Assembly: GCA_016177845.1 (NCBI GenBank)
Contig: JACOUO010000017.1
Coordinates: forward strand, 62,001-126,000
From: Deltaproteobacteria bacterium
GTDB taxonomy: Bacteria > Desulfobacterota > GWC2-55-46
Reading direction: 5' to 3'
Length of the DNA stretch: 64,000 nucleotides
Of the stretch, positions 9,657 to 19,546 are shown one piece after another. A program made the translations under genes and the position numbers. Under the pieces are notes generated by a model. That model searched no databases. It had not been told where the DNA came from and saw nothing but the letters and a program-made list of their open reading frames with translations. Positions within the stretch are counted from its first letter, which is position 1, and every line of letters begins with the position of its first letter.

Positions 9657-10663
9657 CTGTTGGTTATCCTTTTTAATTTTTCAAGCCTTTCCAATGCCAT
9701 GCCTGAATCTATTGAGCCGTGGGCAATGGCTATGCCCTCTTCGAGCGTGGAGGCTGCCGCGCCTACGACAATGGCAGCGGCGCTGTTTAATATGACGATA
9801 TCCCTTGCAGGGCCTTTTTTGCCTTTTAGTACGCCTAAAATAATATCGGCGTTCAGGTCAGGGTCTCCGCCCTTTAAATCAGCGGGAGAGCACCTTTCAA
9901 ACCCGTAGTCCTCAGGTTTGATGTGATATGTTCTGATGGAACCGCCTTTAAGTTCCGTGATCTTTGTCTCATCCGTAAGGGTTATTTCATCAAGTCCGTC
10001 CTCGCCCCTTACCACAAATGCGTGAATCGAGCCGAGATTGAAAAGGACCTTGGCAAGCACATCGGTTAGTTCAGGGTCGTAAACGCCTATTATCTGCCTC
10101 TTTGCCCCAGCAGGGTTTGTAAGGGGGCCGAGCACATTGAAAATCGACCTTATGCCTATCTCCCTTCTTACCGGGGCGGCGTACTTCATTGCGCCGTGAA
10201 GGGCAGGAGCGAAAAGAAAGCCCATGTCAGCATCCCTCAGGCACTCTTCAACTCTTGAGACCTCTACTTCTATATTTACTCCGAGCGCCCTTAAGACATC
10301 AGCGCTTCCGCTTTTTGATGAGATTGAACGATTGCCGTGCTTGGCGACTTTAAGTCCCGCGCCTGCCGCTACAAAGGCAACGGCTGTGGAGATATTGAAT
10401 GTCATCGATTCATCGCCGCCTGTGCCGCAGGTGTCGATGAGGTTGTCGAAGGGGGCTTCTACCTTTGTAGCCTTTTCGCGCATTACTCTTGCGGCGCCCG
10501 TTATCTCATCGACTGTTTCGCCTTTTATCCGCAGGGCGGTGATGAATGAGCCTATCTGGGCAGGGCTTGCCTCTCCTGTCATGATCTCGTTCATCACAGC
10601 TATCATCTCATGTTCAGCGAGGTCGGTTCCCTTGACTACTTTGGCGATGGCTTCTTTGATCAT
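9653..10663 (-). CDS. trpD: Anthranilate phosphoribosyltransferase
   Basis: TrpD transfers phosphoribose from PRPP to anthranilate. The 336-residue protein has the diphosphate-binding CGTGGDESMTFNIST, the anthranilate-site KHGNRSISSKSGSAD and the metal site VRGEDGLDE. Length is normal and there is no fused glutamine amidotransferase, which is the separate trpG upstream. It lies 18 bp after trpG. Confidence 0.96.
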   Translation of the reverse strand: MIKEAIAKVVKGTDLAEHEMIAVMNEIMTGEASPAQIGSFITALRIKGETVDEITGAARVMREKATKVEAPFDNLIDTCGTGGDESMTFNISTAVAFVAAGAGLKVAKHGNRSISSKSGSADVLRALGVNIEVEVSRVEECLRDADMGFLFAPALHGAMKYAAPVRREIGIRSIFNVLGPLTNPAGAKRQIIGVYDPELTDVLAKVLFNLGSIHAFVVRGEDGLDEITLTDETKITELKGGSIRTYHIKPEDYGFERCSPADLKGGDPDLNADIILGVLKGKKGPARDIVILNSAAAIVVGAAASTLEEGIAIAHGSIDSGMALERLEKLKRITNR

Positions 10664-10681
10664 ATCTTCCCGCAGGGTATT

Positions 10682-11251
10682 TTATTTGTAGTGTTTGAGA
10701 AAATTATTGAGTATGTCTTTTCCTGCCCTTGTAAGTATTGACTCGGGATGGAACTGAAGCCCCTCTATCGGCAGGGTCTTATGCCTGAGCCCCATTATCT
10801 CATCCATATCAGTCCATGCGCTTATCTCAAAGCAATCCGGCAGGGTCTCTTTTTTGACTATAAGGGAATGATACCTGTTGGCCTCGAACGGGTTTTCTAT
10901 GCCGTCGAAGAGGGTTTTGGTGTCGTGATATACCATTGAGGTCTTGCCGTGCATGAGCCTGCCTGCTTTTACCACATCCCCGCCAAAGGCGTAGCCTATT
11001 GACTGATGCCCGAGGCACACTCCAAGTATGGGGAGCTTTCCTGCGAAATATTTTATGGCCTCTACCGATATCCCGGCCTTGGGCGGGTCGCACGGCCCCG
11101 GTGAGATTACAAGCCTTCTCGGTTTGAGAGACTCTATTTCCTCAATTGTTATCTTATCGTTTCTGTGGACTACGACATTTTCTCCAAGCTCCTGAAAATA
11201 CTGGACAAGGTTGAAAGTAAACGAATCGTAGTTGTCTATCATCAATAACAT
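10682..11251 (-). CDS. trpG: Anthranilate synthase glutamine amidotransferase component
   Basis: This class I amidotransferase hydrolyses glutamine and delivers ammonia to TrpE. The triad is visible as Cys in GVCLGHQS and His in FHPES followed by Glu. I start at the ATG at 11251 ([11 protein letters not shown]), 189 residues, because an in-frame upstream start at 11302 lies inside trpE and adds 17 residues with no family match, while GGAAAG lies about 9 nt before 11251. A 19-bp gap follows trpE. No separate pabA is seen, so it may also serve p-aminobenzoate synthesis; that is inference. Confidence 0.94.
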   Translation of the reverse strand: MLLMIDNYDSFTFNLVQYFQELGENVVVHRNDKITIEEIESLKPRRLVISPGPCDPPKAGISVEAIKYFAGKLPILGVCLGHQSIGYAFGGDVVKAGRLMHGKTSMVYHDTKTLFDGIENPFEANRYHSLIVKKETLPDCFEISAWTDMDEIMGLRHKTLPIEGLQFHPESILTRAGKDILNNFLKHYK

Positions 11252-11270
11252 AAAGAACTTCTTTCCAAGC

Positions 11271-12758
11271 TTAGAATAGGAAGCCTTCCATTGCCATGGC
11301 AACGGCCTTTAGCATCCCTTTTGCCTTATTCTCGGTCTCCTCGAATTCTTTTTCAGGAACGGAGTCCGCCACTATCCCTGCGCCTGCCTGCATGTAGATG
11401 CGATTGTCCTTTATCACCATCGTCCTTATGGCGATGCACATATCCATGTTGCCAGAAAAGGCGATATACCCTACAGAGCCGCCGTAAACTTCACGCTTGC
11501 ACGGCTCAAGCTCTTCTATTATCTGCATTGCCCTGACCTTGGGCGCGCCCGTAAGCGTGCCTGCCGGGAAGCAGGACTTCAAGGCGTCAAATGAATCAAG
11601 CCCTTTATCAAGGAGCCCTTTGACATTGGAGACTATGTGCATGACATGGGAATATCTCTCTATCGTCATAAGCTCATCGACCTCAACAGTGCCGGGCCTT
11701 GCCACTCTGCCGATGTCATTTCTTCCAAGGTCAACAAGCATTATATGCTCGGCTATTTCCTTGGGGTCGGCCAGAAGCTCTTTTTCAAGGGCAATGTCTT
11801 CTTCCTCGTCACGGCCTCTTTTCCTTGTGCCTGCGATGGGCTTTACATTCACATCATCGCCTTCGACCCTTACCAGTATCTCAGGGGAAGAGCCTACAAG
11901 CGTTGCCCCGCCAAGCCTCAGGAAGAACATATAAGGAGAAGGATTTACTACCCTTAACGCCCTGTAGATATCAAAAGGCTCGACCTCAAGGGGAGTGGAG
12001 AACCTCTGTGAGATTACAGCCTGAATGATATCGCCTTCGAGGATGTATTGTTTGGTCTTCTCTACGGCGCTTAAAAAGTCTTCTCTTCTGAAGTTGGAAG
12101 ATATCTTAGGGGTGGAGTAAGGAGGCTCCTTCCTTGGGGGGATGGAGTTATTCCGTAAGCTTTGTATAAGGCGGTCTATCTTTGAGATTGCGTTATTGTA
12201 TATATCCTCAAGGCTTTCGCCCTCGCTGATATAGGCATTGGCGAGCACCTTTATTTTGTTCTCAACATTGTCGAATACAAGGAGAGTGTCCGTGAAGATA
12301 AAGAAAATGTCTTCGAGGCCAAGTTCTCTGGGAGAGGTATCGGGCAGTTTTTCAATGTGCCTTATGATGTCATAGCCCATGTAGCCGATTGCTCCGCCTG
12401 AAAACCTCGGCGCGCCTTCGATATCGGCTGATTTGAAATGCGACATGAGATTTTTAAGGGTATCGAGCGGATTGCCCTCAACAACCTTTTTTGAATCACC
12501 TTCGACAATCTCTGCTGTATTGCCCCTGCTTTTGAAGACCATCCTTGGGGATGCGCCAAGAAAACTGTATCTGCCCCACTTTTCTCCGCCTTCAACGCTC
12601 TCAAGGAGAAATGCGTCTTTACCGGTATCTATTTTAAGGAAAGCCGATACCGGGGTGTCCGTATCGGCAAGGATGTCCCTGTAGACAGGCACTATGTTGG
12701 AGGTCTTTGCCTTTTCTTTGAAGGTTTCTAACGAAGGGAAGTAGTTAGGCTTTTTCAT
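11271..12758 (-). CDS. trpE: Anthranilate synthase component I
   Basis: TrpE converts chorismate and ammonia (from TrpG) to anthranilate, the first step of tryptophan synthesis. The 495-residue protein has the chorismate-binding signatures [31 protein letters not shown] and AGAGIVADS. An LLES-like segment near residue 50 is at the place of the tryptophan feedback site. I start at the ATG at 12758; a TTG two codons upstream is also open. Candidate minus-strand promoter pieces are TATAAC at 12799-12804 and TTGATA-N17-TAATCT ending near 12768, the latter nearly leaderless. I see no leader peptide with tandem Trp codons and no T-box in the 65 bp upstream. Confidence 0.96.
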   Translation of the reverse strand: MKKPNYFPSLETFKEKAKTSNIVPVYRDILADTDTPVSAFLKIDTGKDAFLLESVEGGEKWGRYSFLGASPRMVFKSRGNTAEIVEGDSKKVVEGNPLDTLKNLMSHFKSADIEGAPRFSGGAIGYMGYDIIRHIEKLPDTSPRELGLEDIFFIFTDTLLVFDNVENKIKVLANAYISEGESLEDIYNNAISKIDRLIQSLRNNSIPPRKEPPYSTPKISSNFRREDFLSAVEKTKQYILEGDIIQAVISQRFSTPLEVEPFDIYRALRVVNPSPYMFFLRLGGATLVGSSPEILVRVEGDDVNVKPIAGTRKRGRDEEEDIALEKELLADPKEIAEHIMLVDLGRNDIGRVARPGTVEVDELMTIERYSHVMHIVSNVKGLLDKGLDSFDALKSCFPAGTLTGAPKVRAMQIIEELEPCKREVYGGSVGYIAFSGNMDMCIAIRTMVIKDNRIYMQAGAGIVADSVPEKEFEETENKAKGMLKAVAMAMEGFLF

Positions 12759-12822
12759 AAGCAACTTAGATTAACACAGCGGGGCTGAAATATCAATAGT
12801 TATAAAAAGGGGTATTTTGAAT

Positions 12823-12859
12823 AAAAAAAGGGCTAAATCGAATCGATTTAGCCCTTTTT
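12823..12859 (-). terminator. Rho-independent terminator after the M15-like peptidase gene
   Basis: A perfect 11-bp stem (GGGCTAAATCG at 12830-12840 and its complement at 12844-12854) with a 3-nt loop is followed on the minus strand by seven T. It also has five T on the plus strand. It ends the transcript of the gene at 12889-13506 before the trp operon starts. Confidence 0.9.
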
Positions 12860-12888
12860 GGATGGTTTTTTTGCTTATTGAGGCGCCC

Positions 12889-13506
12889 TTACCAGTGCCT
12901 GAACCTGCCCGAATCAAGGTGTATGAAACCGGACCTCGGGTAGTAGCCGACTCCTCCGAAGTTCATGCTGAGAGCGGTGCGTTTGATCTTCTTGAGTTTC
13001 ACTTCGGGTATGCGTATGTCAATTGCCCTTCCTTCCATATGGAGGCTGTGGCGCGCCACCCTTCTGTTCCTCTTCCTGAGCATCTTGTTATATGCGGGAG
13101 ACCTGTAGCCTGACACTACATGGATGAAGTTGTCCCCGCCGAGTTTCTTGTCTACCGTATTAAGGTACTCGATTACGCGTATGTCAATATCGATCTCTTC
13201 ATCGGTATGATGGCACCTCATGAGGTGATTTATCGCGATAAGGGCCTGCGGGTCATACTCGCCGTCCTGCTTCCTGAATGTCACATCAAGCTTTTCTTTG
13301 GTGAAGGAGTTAAATAACAGGAGCCTTGCTTCAGGCACTTTTATGCCAAGTTCCTCTTTTACATTGAACTTGCTCTTATCCTCAAGGTTTTCCTGCTCGA
13401 TATCCTCTATCAACTCCATCGGATACGCGGGCCTGCCCAATAACAGGAAGGTGCTTACCACCGCAGCCTTAAGGAATGACCTTCTGTTCCATATCAGATT
13501 CTTCAT
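12889..13506 (-). CDS. Tat-exported YcbK/DUF882-family M15-like peptidase
   Basis: The 205-residue protein begins with a twin-arginine signal (RRSFLKA at residues 8-14, then a hydrophobic stretch to about residue 27). The C-terminal part carries SGYRSPAYN and HSLHMEGRAIDIRI, with the His and Asp metal ligands of the peptidase M15 / DUF882 family, and a late His in SGFIHLDSG. Relatives such as YcbK are cell-wall hydrolases or hydrolase-like proteins. Tat export suggests folding or metal loading before transport. The gene stands alone between its terminator and a 178-bp divergent spacer shared with the histidine kinase. The substrate is unknown. Confidence 0.85.
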   Translation of the reverse strand: MKNLIWNRRSFLKAAVVSTFLLLGRPAYPMELIEDIEQENLEDKSKFNVKEELGIKVPEARLLLFNSFTKEKLDVTFRKQDGEYDPQALIAINHLMRCHHTDEEIDIDIRVIEYLNTVDKKLGGDNFIHVVSGYRSPAYNKMLRKRNRRVARHSLHMEGRAIDIRIPEVKLKKIKRTALSMNFGGVGYYPRSGFIHLDSGRFRHW

Positions 13507-13684
13507 TGTACAACCGCCTCAACTTTTTCTACAGGAGCCGTTAAATCTTTCGGGAGCGCGAATATTAGCAAATAAGCCGGCCAAAGTCAACCCCGAAAAG
13601 CGGCTCTCATATATATTGATTAACGGCAGAAAATGAGATATTTTTAATGAATTCATTTCAGTCTCCTTTCTTTTGCGGTCAACT

Positions 13685-15115
13685 ATGCGTAATTTCTTAT
13701 TAAATCTTGATTTGAAGACCAAGCTCCTTCTGATGATGGTCTCGCTCTGTTTTCTCTCCATCGCGTTCCTTCTGTTCCTTTACGCGCAGGCGGAAAAAGA
13801 CCTCATCGAAGAGGTCAGACATAATACAGAGGAGCTCTCAACCGCAATCCAGATAAGCATCGAACAGATATCTCAGTCGGGAGATGAAGCGGGCCTGGAC
13901 AAGCTCAAGGGTCTGATGAACATAAAGAAGAAGGGGATAAAGGAGATATCTGTCGTAAACAATGACCGGGATGTCATAGCAAGCTCAAACCCGCGCCTTA
14001 TCGGAAAAAAGCTCAACCTTAAGGGTGAGAGCATAAAGACTCTCGGCAATGTCACTGAATATACTTCCACGACAGGAGGGCAGAAGAGATATGACATACT
14101 GCTGCCCGTCGTTATAGGCAAAGAGAGGCTTGGCTATATCCACATTGAAACTCAGTTTGATGACTTCACCATAATAGCAAGGACAAACCACACGAAAAGG
14201 CTTTTTGCTACCCTTGCGATATTTACCATAGGCATCCTTGCCTCCGTCTACCTTTCAAAAAAATATACGGAGCCTATTCAAAGTATAGCAGACGCGGCGC
14301 AGAAAGTAGCCGGAGGCGACTTGTCGGTAAAGCTCGATGTCATCGGCCACGATGAAATAGGAAAACTTACGCGGAATTTCAACGACATGGTAACCAAGCT
14401 TTCCGAGAACAGGCAACTTCAGGAAAAGCTCAAGGAAGCCGAGCATATGTCAAAGATAGGCACGCTTGCCTCAGGCATAGCGCATGAAGTAAGAAATCCG
14501 CTCAATCTGATAAACCTGAGCATCGACCACTTAAGGGTCGTGCATATGCCCGCGGAGCCTGACAAGAAGGAAAGCTTCCTTGCAACTATCGCCAATATAA
14601 AATCGGAGATAGAACGGCTTGACGGCATGGTCAGCAATTTCCTGAACTTCGGAAAGCCTCTTAAGCTCAATCTTACCTTGCTGCCCCTTGATTCCATTAT
14701 TCAGGAGACATTGTCGCTTTTGTCCGAAAGCGCTGCCGAGCAGAAGATCGCAGTTGATGTGCGGACCGAGCCTGTTCAGATATTCGCCGACTACAGGCAT
14801 ATCAAAACCTGTTTTTTAAATCTTTTCCTTAACTCCATTCAGGCAATGCCGGAGGGCGGAAGCCTCTCTGTTGAGCTTAAGGTGAGCGAGAGTTTTGCTA
14901 ATGTTAAAATTGCCGATACGGGCTCAGGCATAGATTCCGAGAACCTGCTTAAGATATTCGAGCCGTATTTCACGACAAAAGATATAGGCATAGGGCTTGG
15001 GCTCGCGCTCACAAAGAGAATAATAGAAGAGCACGGCGGAAGCATTATTATCAACAGCGCCGTTGGAAAAGGCACTACCGCGGCAGTGACCCTGCCGGTA
15101 AGCAAGGGGGTATGA
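13685..15115 (+). CDS. Membrane sensor histidine kinase
   Basis: The first gene of a two-component pair. Topology: membrane span at about residues 12-34, a periplasmic domain of some 140 residues, a second span at about 173-192, a HAMP linker, a HisKA domain with His267 in SGIAHEVRNPL, and a HATPase domain with NLFLNSIQAMPEGG, ADTGSGI and a GIGLGLALTKRI lid. All kinase boxes are present. I chose the ATG at 13685; a TTG at 13673 is in frame, and neither has a strong Shine-Dalgarno. The periplasmic domain has no motif I recognise, so the signal is unknown. It overlaps the next gene by 4 bp, which supports a cognate pair. Confidence 0.9.
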   Translation: MRNFLLNLDLKTKLLLMMVSLCFLSIAFLLFLYAQAEKDLIEEVRHNTEELSTAIQISIEQISQSGDEAGLDKLKGLMNIKKKGIKEISVVNNDRDVIASSNPRLIGKKLNLKGESIKTLGNVTEYTSTTGGQKRYDILLPVVIGKERLGYIHIETQFDDFTIIARTNHTKRLFATLAIFTIGILASVYLSKKYTEPIQSIADAAQKVAGGDLSVKLDVIGHDEIGKLTRNFNDMVTKLSENRQLQEKLKEAEHMSKIGTLASGIAHEVRNPLNLINLSIDHLRVVHMPAEPDKKESFLATIANIKSEIERLDGMVSNFLNFGKPLKLNLTLLPLDSIIQETLSLLSESAAEQKIAVDVRTEPVQIFADYRHIKTCFLNLFLNSIQAMPEGGSLSVELKVSESFANVKIADTGSGIDSENLLKIFEPYFTTKDIGIGLGLALTKRIIEEHGGSIIINSAVGKGTTAAVTLPVSKGV

Positions 15116-16500
15116 TGCAAGGCACGATACTCGTCGTTGATGATGAAAAAGGCCAAAGGGAGATACTCAAGGCAATACTTGAGTCGGAAGGCTACAATGT
15201 GGGCACCGCAAGCGGAGGCCAGGAGGCGCTTGAGGCCATACAGAAGAATAATTTCGAGCTTGTGGTCACCGACTTGAAAATGCCGGGCATGGACGGGCAC
15301 GAGCTCCTTAAGCAAATACTCCGGGAGAAGCCAAGCGTAAGCGTCGTAATGATAACGGCTCACGGTACGATAGACTCAGCGGTTGAGGCTATAAGGCAGG
15401 GGGCTTTCGATTACCTTACAAAACCTCTGGACAGGGAGAAGCTGTTAATAGTATCCAAAAAGGCTGTTGAAAAATCCCGTCTCATGAGTGAGAACATGCA
15501 GCTTAAGCAGCAGCTTGAGAAGCAGTTCAGGCCCGAAGGCATCATCGGCACCGACAGCAAGATGAGGGAGATATTCAGGATAATTAAAAAGGTTTCGGGA
15601 AGTTCCGCTACGGTACTCATATACGGAGAGAGCGGCACAGGCAAGGAATTAATCGCAAAGGCGCTTCACTACTCAAGCCTGAGGAGCGCGAACCCGTTTA
15701 TGGCCATAAACTGCGCCGCGATACCTGAGACGCTCCTTGAGACAGAGCTGTTCGGTTATGAGAAAGGCGCGTTTACAGGGGCGTATGCCAGGAATACGGG
15801 CCTGTTCGAGGCCGCTGACAAAGGCACCATATTCCTTGACGAGATAGGCGATATGAACCTGACCCTCCAGTCAAAGCTTTTGAGGGTCCTGCAGGAAAAA
15901 GAGATAAGAAGGGTAGGCGGAAGCTCAAACATAAAAGTGAATGTCAGGATAATAGCCGCCACCAACAAGGACCTCGACATCGTGATAAAAGAGGGCAAGT
16001 TCAGGGAAGACCTGTTCTACAGGCTCAATGTTGTGGCGTTTAAGATACCGCCCTTGCGCGAGCGCAGGAGCGATATACCCGAGCTTGCGGCGTACTTCAT
16101 GAAAAAATATAACGAAGCCCTTGAGAAAAATGTAAAGGGCATCTCGGATGAGGCGATGAACGCTTTTATGAACTATAACTGGCCAGGTAATGTGCGCCAG
16201 CTTGAGGCCGTGATAGAGAGGGCGATACTTTTAAATGAGGGCGATACCATAGAGATGGAGTCGCTGCCCATGGAGATAATGACAAGGCCGATTACTCTGG
16301 GCAAGATGGATTTCGAACTGCCTGAAGGAGGAATTTCTTTTGAGGATTTCGAGAAAGAGATGCTTATAAAGGCAATGGTGAAGTCGAACGGGGTGCTGGG
16401 CAAGGCCGCGCACCTGCTCGGGATGAGCTACAGGACGCTTCAGTACAGGCTCAATAAGTTCGGCATAATCAAGGAATCGTATTCAACTCCAAAGGGATGA
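15112..16500 (+). CDS. Sigma-54-dependent NtrC-family response regulator
   Basis: The 462-residue protein has a receiver domain with phospho-acceptor Asp54 in VVTDLKMPGMDG, a central AAA+ domain with Walker A GESGTGKE near residue 177, the sigma-54 contact loop GAFTGA, and an arginine-finger region, then a Fis-type helix-turn-helix at the C-terminus (LGKAAHLLGMSYRTLQYRL). All sigma-54 activation parts are intact. It overlaps the kinase gene (ATGATG). Targets are unknown; the sigma-54 promoter at 22719, 6 kb downstream, is one candidate by location only. Confidence 0.94.
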   Translation: MMQGTILVVDDEKGQREILKAILESEGYNVGTASGGQEALEAIQKNNFELVVTDLKMPGMDGHELLKQILREKPSVSVVMITAHGTIDSAVEAIRQGAFDYLTKPLDREKLLIVSKKAVEKSRLMSENMQLKQQLEKQFRPEGIIGTDSKMREIFRIIKKVSGSSATVLIYGESGTGKELIAKALHYSSLRSANPFMAINCAAIPETLLETELFGYEKGAFTGAYARNTGLFEAADKGTIFLDEIGDMNLTLQSKLLRVLQEKEIRRVGGSSNIKVNVRIIAATNKDLDIVIKEGKFREDLFYRLNVVAFKIPPLRERRSDIPELAAYFMKKYNEALEKNVKGISDEAMNAFMNYNWPGNVRQLEAVIERAILLNEGDTIEMESLPMEIMTRPITLGKMDFELPEGGISFEDFEKEMLIKAMVKSNGVLGKAAHLLGMSYRTLQYRLNKFGIIKESYSTPKG

Positions 16501-16545
16501 GCAGCAAAAAGGCTTTGGGCAGAAAGAATTTAAATGTTTTTTATC

Positions 16546-16574
16546 TTGACTTAAAATCCTGTTTTTTTTAAAAT
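16546..16574 (+). promoter_or_regulatory. Sigma-70-type promoter for the coiled-coil lipoprotein
   Basis: TTGACT at 16546-16551 and TAAAAT at 16569-16574 are separated by 17 bp. The start would be near 16581, giving a leader of about 100 nt before the lipoprotein ATG, which is preceded by AAGGAG. Confidence 0.6.
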
Positions 16575-16678
16575 TTGCAGCTTCAAGTTATTCTTGAGCA
16601 TCAAATGGGCAGAGGGAAACTTTCCGCTGTCATTTTATCGGTGACATACAAAAATAAAAAAAGAAGGAGAAAGCAGAA

Positions 16679-16954
16679 ATGAGGAAGATCGGTTTTTTAA
16701 GCATGGTTTTCGCAGCATTGCTCTTTGTTTCAGGTTGCGGCCAGCAGCTTAAGCAGGAAAATGAGCAGCTCAAGGGTCAGATTTCAACTCTGACAGAGGA
16801 AAATAACAACCTGAAGAATCAGGTAGCCACAATCCAGAAAGAAAATGACGACATTAAGGCGCAGGTAACAAGCCTTACAGCCGAGCTCGATGCCGCAAAG
16901 AAAGAGCTTGAAGCAGCAAAGGCAAAGCCCGCAAAAGGCAAAAAGAAGAGGTAA
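16679..16954 (+). CDS. Small coiled-coil lipoprotein
   Basis: A 91-residue protein with a lipoprotein signal peptide ending in the lipobox VSGC (Cys at about residue 20). It is then one continuous heptad-rich helix (about 23-80) and a Lys-rich end. The design resembles Braun-type Lpp or a murein-binding spacer, but the sequence is not clearly Lpp; the basic tail could contact peptidoglycan or be linked through a lysine. It has its own promoter, an AAGGAG ribosome site and a strong terminator, so it is a single-gene unit, probably highly expressed. Function is inferred from architecture only. Confidence 0.8.
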   Translation: MRKIGFLSMVFAALLFVSGCGQQLKQENEQLKGQISTLTEENNNLKNQVATIQKENDDIKAQVTSLTAELDAAKKELEAAKAKPAKGKKKR

Positions 16955-16980
16955 TAGTCTCTTTTCAGGTGTTCATCTAA

Positions 16981-17010
16981 GCCCGCCGGAGTATCTCCGG
17001 CGGGCTTTTT
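16981..17010 (+). terminator. Strong rho-independent terminator after the lipoprotein gene
   Basis: GCCCGCCGGAG at 16981-16991 pairs perfectly with 16995-17005 around a TAT loop and is followed by five T. Confidence 0.95.
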
Positions 17011-17118
17011 GCGTTTCATCTGCGCGCCCGGATGCATAAAATTAATTTGTGGTGTATAATAGTTCAAAAATTCTTGATTTTTAAAAGGATTTGCCTCAGA
17101 ACCCTGGCATGGTTTTTC

Positions 17119-17147
17119 TTGACAGGAGGGGTTTGTTTTAATAGAAT
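17119..17147 (+). promoter_or_regulatory. Sigma-70-type promoter of the heme chemoreceptor operon
   Basis: TTGACA at 17119-17124 and TAGAAT at 17142-17147 are spaced by 17 bp. Transcription would start near 17154, leaving a leader of about 177 nt. The rest of 17011-17330 shows no gene. Confidence 0.65.
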
Positions 17148-17330
17148 TCCTTATCCGAAAGTATTATAATTGCTATGGCATAAAGGTTTACCCTCGCGCT
17201 CTATTGTTGCGGACATCGGTAATCTTTACACTTAGCCCATCTCCTGTTGTATTTTGCATTAAGCCTTTCTTCTCCATCCTGTTTTAAAGTTTCTTTGTCT
17301 TACATCCGATCTTCCTTCGGGGTTTTAAGA

Positions 17331-19523
17331 ATGTTACGCCAAGGCTTGAAATCAAAAATCCTTAACCTGACCATAGGGCTGACTCTGCTTGGTTTCGGGG
17401 TACTCGTATTCCTGGTCATCAAGGAAGAGGAAAAGAGCCTTTTGAGGGAGAGGATGAAGGCAAGCGAGCTCATGGCGCAGCCTATCCTCCATACGATTTA
17501 CAAGGACATGCTTGATGAAAGGGCGGACATGCCCCGGTTTCTCATTGACGGTCTTAAGACCATCAAAGGCGTTGAGAGGGTCCAGCTCATCAGGTCAAAC
17601 GGAGTTGAAGAGGCTTTCCAGGATTATAAGACGCTCAACGATGTCAAGGCTGAGTTCGGAGAGATAAAGCCTGAGTGGATAGTTGACCATTCAAACAAGC
17701 TCAACAATGTTGCCCAGGGCATCCACAATCCTGATTTTAAAAAAGCGCTTCAAAGCTTCAATTCAGGTAAGAGGGAAGCCGTATATTATATTGAAAAAGA
17801 AGGGGAGAAGAGCTTTTTCACATATCTTATCCCCATAGTGTCAAAGCCCAAATGCAGCGGCTGCCATGCGCATGAAGAGGCTGCCAGGGGCGCCCTGATG
17901 ATAACTACATCGCTTGATGAGATGTACGGCGTCCTTTCAGGCTCAAGGAATAAGTGGATACTTTACGGAGTGATGACAGCCGCAGGCATGACAATGCTTC
18001 TGGGGCTTCTTGTAAGCGGTGTAATAACGCGCCCCATCGACAGGACCGTCGATATGCTAAAGGCGATAGCCGAGGGCAAGGGAGACCTTACAAAGCGCCT
18101 TGACATAGCATCCGATGACGAGATAGGCATGCTCGGCAAATGGTTCAATAAATTTGTCGAAGGCATGCAGCATATGGTCAAGGAGATATTCGGAATATCC
18201 CGTGAAGTATCTTCCGCGTCAAAGGAGATCGAATCGTCTTCAAGGGAGATAATCGAAGCGGTACAGAAACAGCTGGAAGCGGCTGAGGACACATCAGCCT
18301 CGATAAAAGAGATGGACGCCTCCATAAAGACCGTTGCCGAGGAGGCAGACGCCCTCAACAGCTCATCGATAGAGGTGTCGGACTCTGTTCAGACCATGTC
18401 CGGGTCTGTTGACGAGGTAAAGGTCAACATCGAAAAACTGTTCTACTCGGCCTCTTCTACTACTTCATCCATAAATGAGATGGCGATTTCCATCAATCAG
18501 GTCGCTTCCCATGTCGATGAACTGTTCAAAAAGACCGAAGATGTCGTATCCTCCATCATCGATATCGGCTCAAAGGTAAAAGAGGTGGAGAACTATTCAA
18601 GGGCGCAGGCAGAACTTGCCGAGAAGGTAAGGGAAGACGCCGAAGACCTCGGCATGGCCTCTGTCGTAAAGACAAGGGAAGGCATCGAGAAGGTAAGCTC
18701 TGAGGTCGCCTCAACCGCCCTTGTCATAAATCGCCTCGGCGAAAGGTCAAAGGAGATAGGAAAGATACTTACCGTCATCAATGATATTGCCGATACGACG
18801 CATCTGCTGGCCCTTAACGCGACGATACTTGCGGCGCAGGCAGGAGAGCATGGAAAAGGCTTTGCGGTCGTGGCACGGCAGGTCAAGGACCTTGCAACTA
18901 AAACGACATCCTCTACAAAGGAAATATCAGAACTTATAAAGCAGGTGCAGAGCGAAGTGGCAATAGCGGTAGATTCCATGCAGAGAAGCTCAGAAAAAGT
19001 CGAGGACGGAGTTAGGCTTTCAAGGGACGCGCAGGAAGCTCTGATGAAGATACTTGATTCCACAATGAGCTCGTTTGAGATGGCCAAGATGATAGAGAAG
19101 GCAACTATCGAGCAGACAAAGGGAACAGGTCAGATAACCAATGTCGCGCAGGTCATAAGCCACATGGTCGGAGATATCAAAAACGCCGCAAACGAGCAGT
19201 CAATTGCCGCGAAAGAGATACTTAAGGACACTGTTCAGATGAAGGAATTCATGGAGAGGGTCAAGCTTTCCACAAACGAGCAGTCAAGGGAGAGCAAGCA
19301 TGTCTCAGAGGCCATACTTAAGGTCGTGGATAAGATAAGCAGGGTGGCTCAGGCAACATCGGAACAGATGAAGTTCTCAAAGAGGATAGTATCTGCAGTA
19401 GAAACGGTCAAACAGGCGGCTGAAGACAACGCCGCGCTTGCCGCAAGGCTTGAGAGGACCGTAAAAGAGATGAACAAGCAGGCAGATACGCTTAGAAATA
19501 CAGTCGGAAGCTTCAAGGCGTAA
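17331..19523 (+). CDS. Methyl-accepting chemotaxis protein with a periplasmic heme-c site
   Basis: A 730-residue chemoreceptor. It has a first membrane span (about residues 10-30), a periplasmic sensor (31-205) that ends in a CSGCH motif at 175-179 followed by HEEAARGAL, a second span (about 206-230), a HAMP domain, and a long methyl-accepting signalling helix pair whose tip reads TTHLLALNATILAAQAGEHGKGFAVVA. The sensor resembles the DUF3365/Tll0287 heme-binding PAS-like family, so it should carry covalently bound heme c and sense redox, oxygen or NO; the ligand is inferred. I start at the ATG at 17331: the longer ORF opens with a TTG at 17247 and adds 28 residues with no ribosome site. It is followed after 23 bp by two more c-type heme proteins. 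Confidence 0.9.
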   Translation: MLRQGLKSKILNLTIGLTLLGFGVLVFLVIKEEEKSLLRERMKASELMAQPILHTIYKDMLDERADMPRFLIDGLKTIKGVERVQLIRSNGVEEAFQDYKTLNDVKAEFGEIKPEWIVDHSNKLNNVAQGIHNPDFKKALQSFNSGKREAVYYIEKEGEKSFFTYLIPIVSKPKCSGCHAHEEAARGALMITTSLDEMYGVLSGSRNKWILYGVMTAAGMTMLLGLLVSGVITRPIDRTVDMLKAIAEGKGDLTKRLDIASDDEIGMLGKWFNKFVEGMQHMVKEIFGISREVSSASKEIESSSREIIEAVQKQLEAAEDTSASIKEMDASIKTVAEEADALNSSSIEVSDSVQTMSGSVDEVKVNIEKLFYSASSTTSSINEMAISINQVASHVDELFKKTEDVVSSIIDIGSKVKEVENYSRAQAELAEKVREDAEDLGMASVVKTREGIEKVSSEVASTALVINRLGERSKEIGKILTVINDIADTTHLLALNATILAAQAGEHGKGFAVVARQVKDLATKTTSSTKEISELIKQVQSEVAIAVDSMQRSSEKVEDGVRLSRDAQEALMKILDSTMSSFEMAKMIEKATIEQTKGTGQITNVAQVISHMVGDIKNAANEQSIAAKEILKDTVQMKEFMERVKLSTNEQSRESKHVSEAILKVVDKISRVAQATSEQMKFSKRIVSAVETVKQAAEDNAALAARLERTVKEMNKQADTLRNTVGSFKA

Positions 19524-19546
19524 GAATCCGCAATTTGGAGGTCCCT

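Noticed and set aside
12765-12822. Tryptophan leader peptide or T-box before trpE
   Set aside because: No short frame with tandem Trp codons and no T-box core is visible in this short spacer.
13519-13761. Small minus-strand frame across the divergent spacer
   Set aside because: It overlaps the start of the histidine kinase and shows no ribosome site or domain.
17107-17122. Second sigma-54 promoter before the chemoreceptor
   Set aside because: TGGCAT with a following TTTCT deviates at the -12 element, and a better sigma-70 promoter overlaps it.
17247-17330. Upstream extension of the chemoreceptor
   Set aside because: The TTG start has no ribosome site and the extra 28 residues precede an otherwise standard receptor N-terminus.
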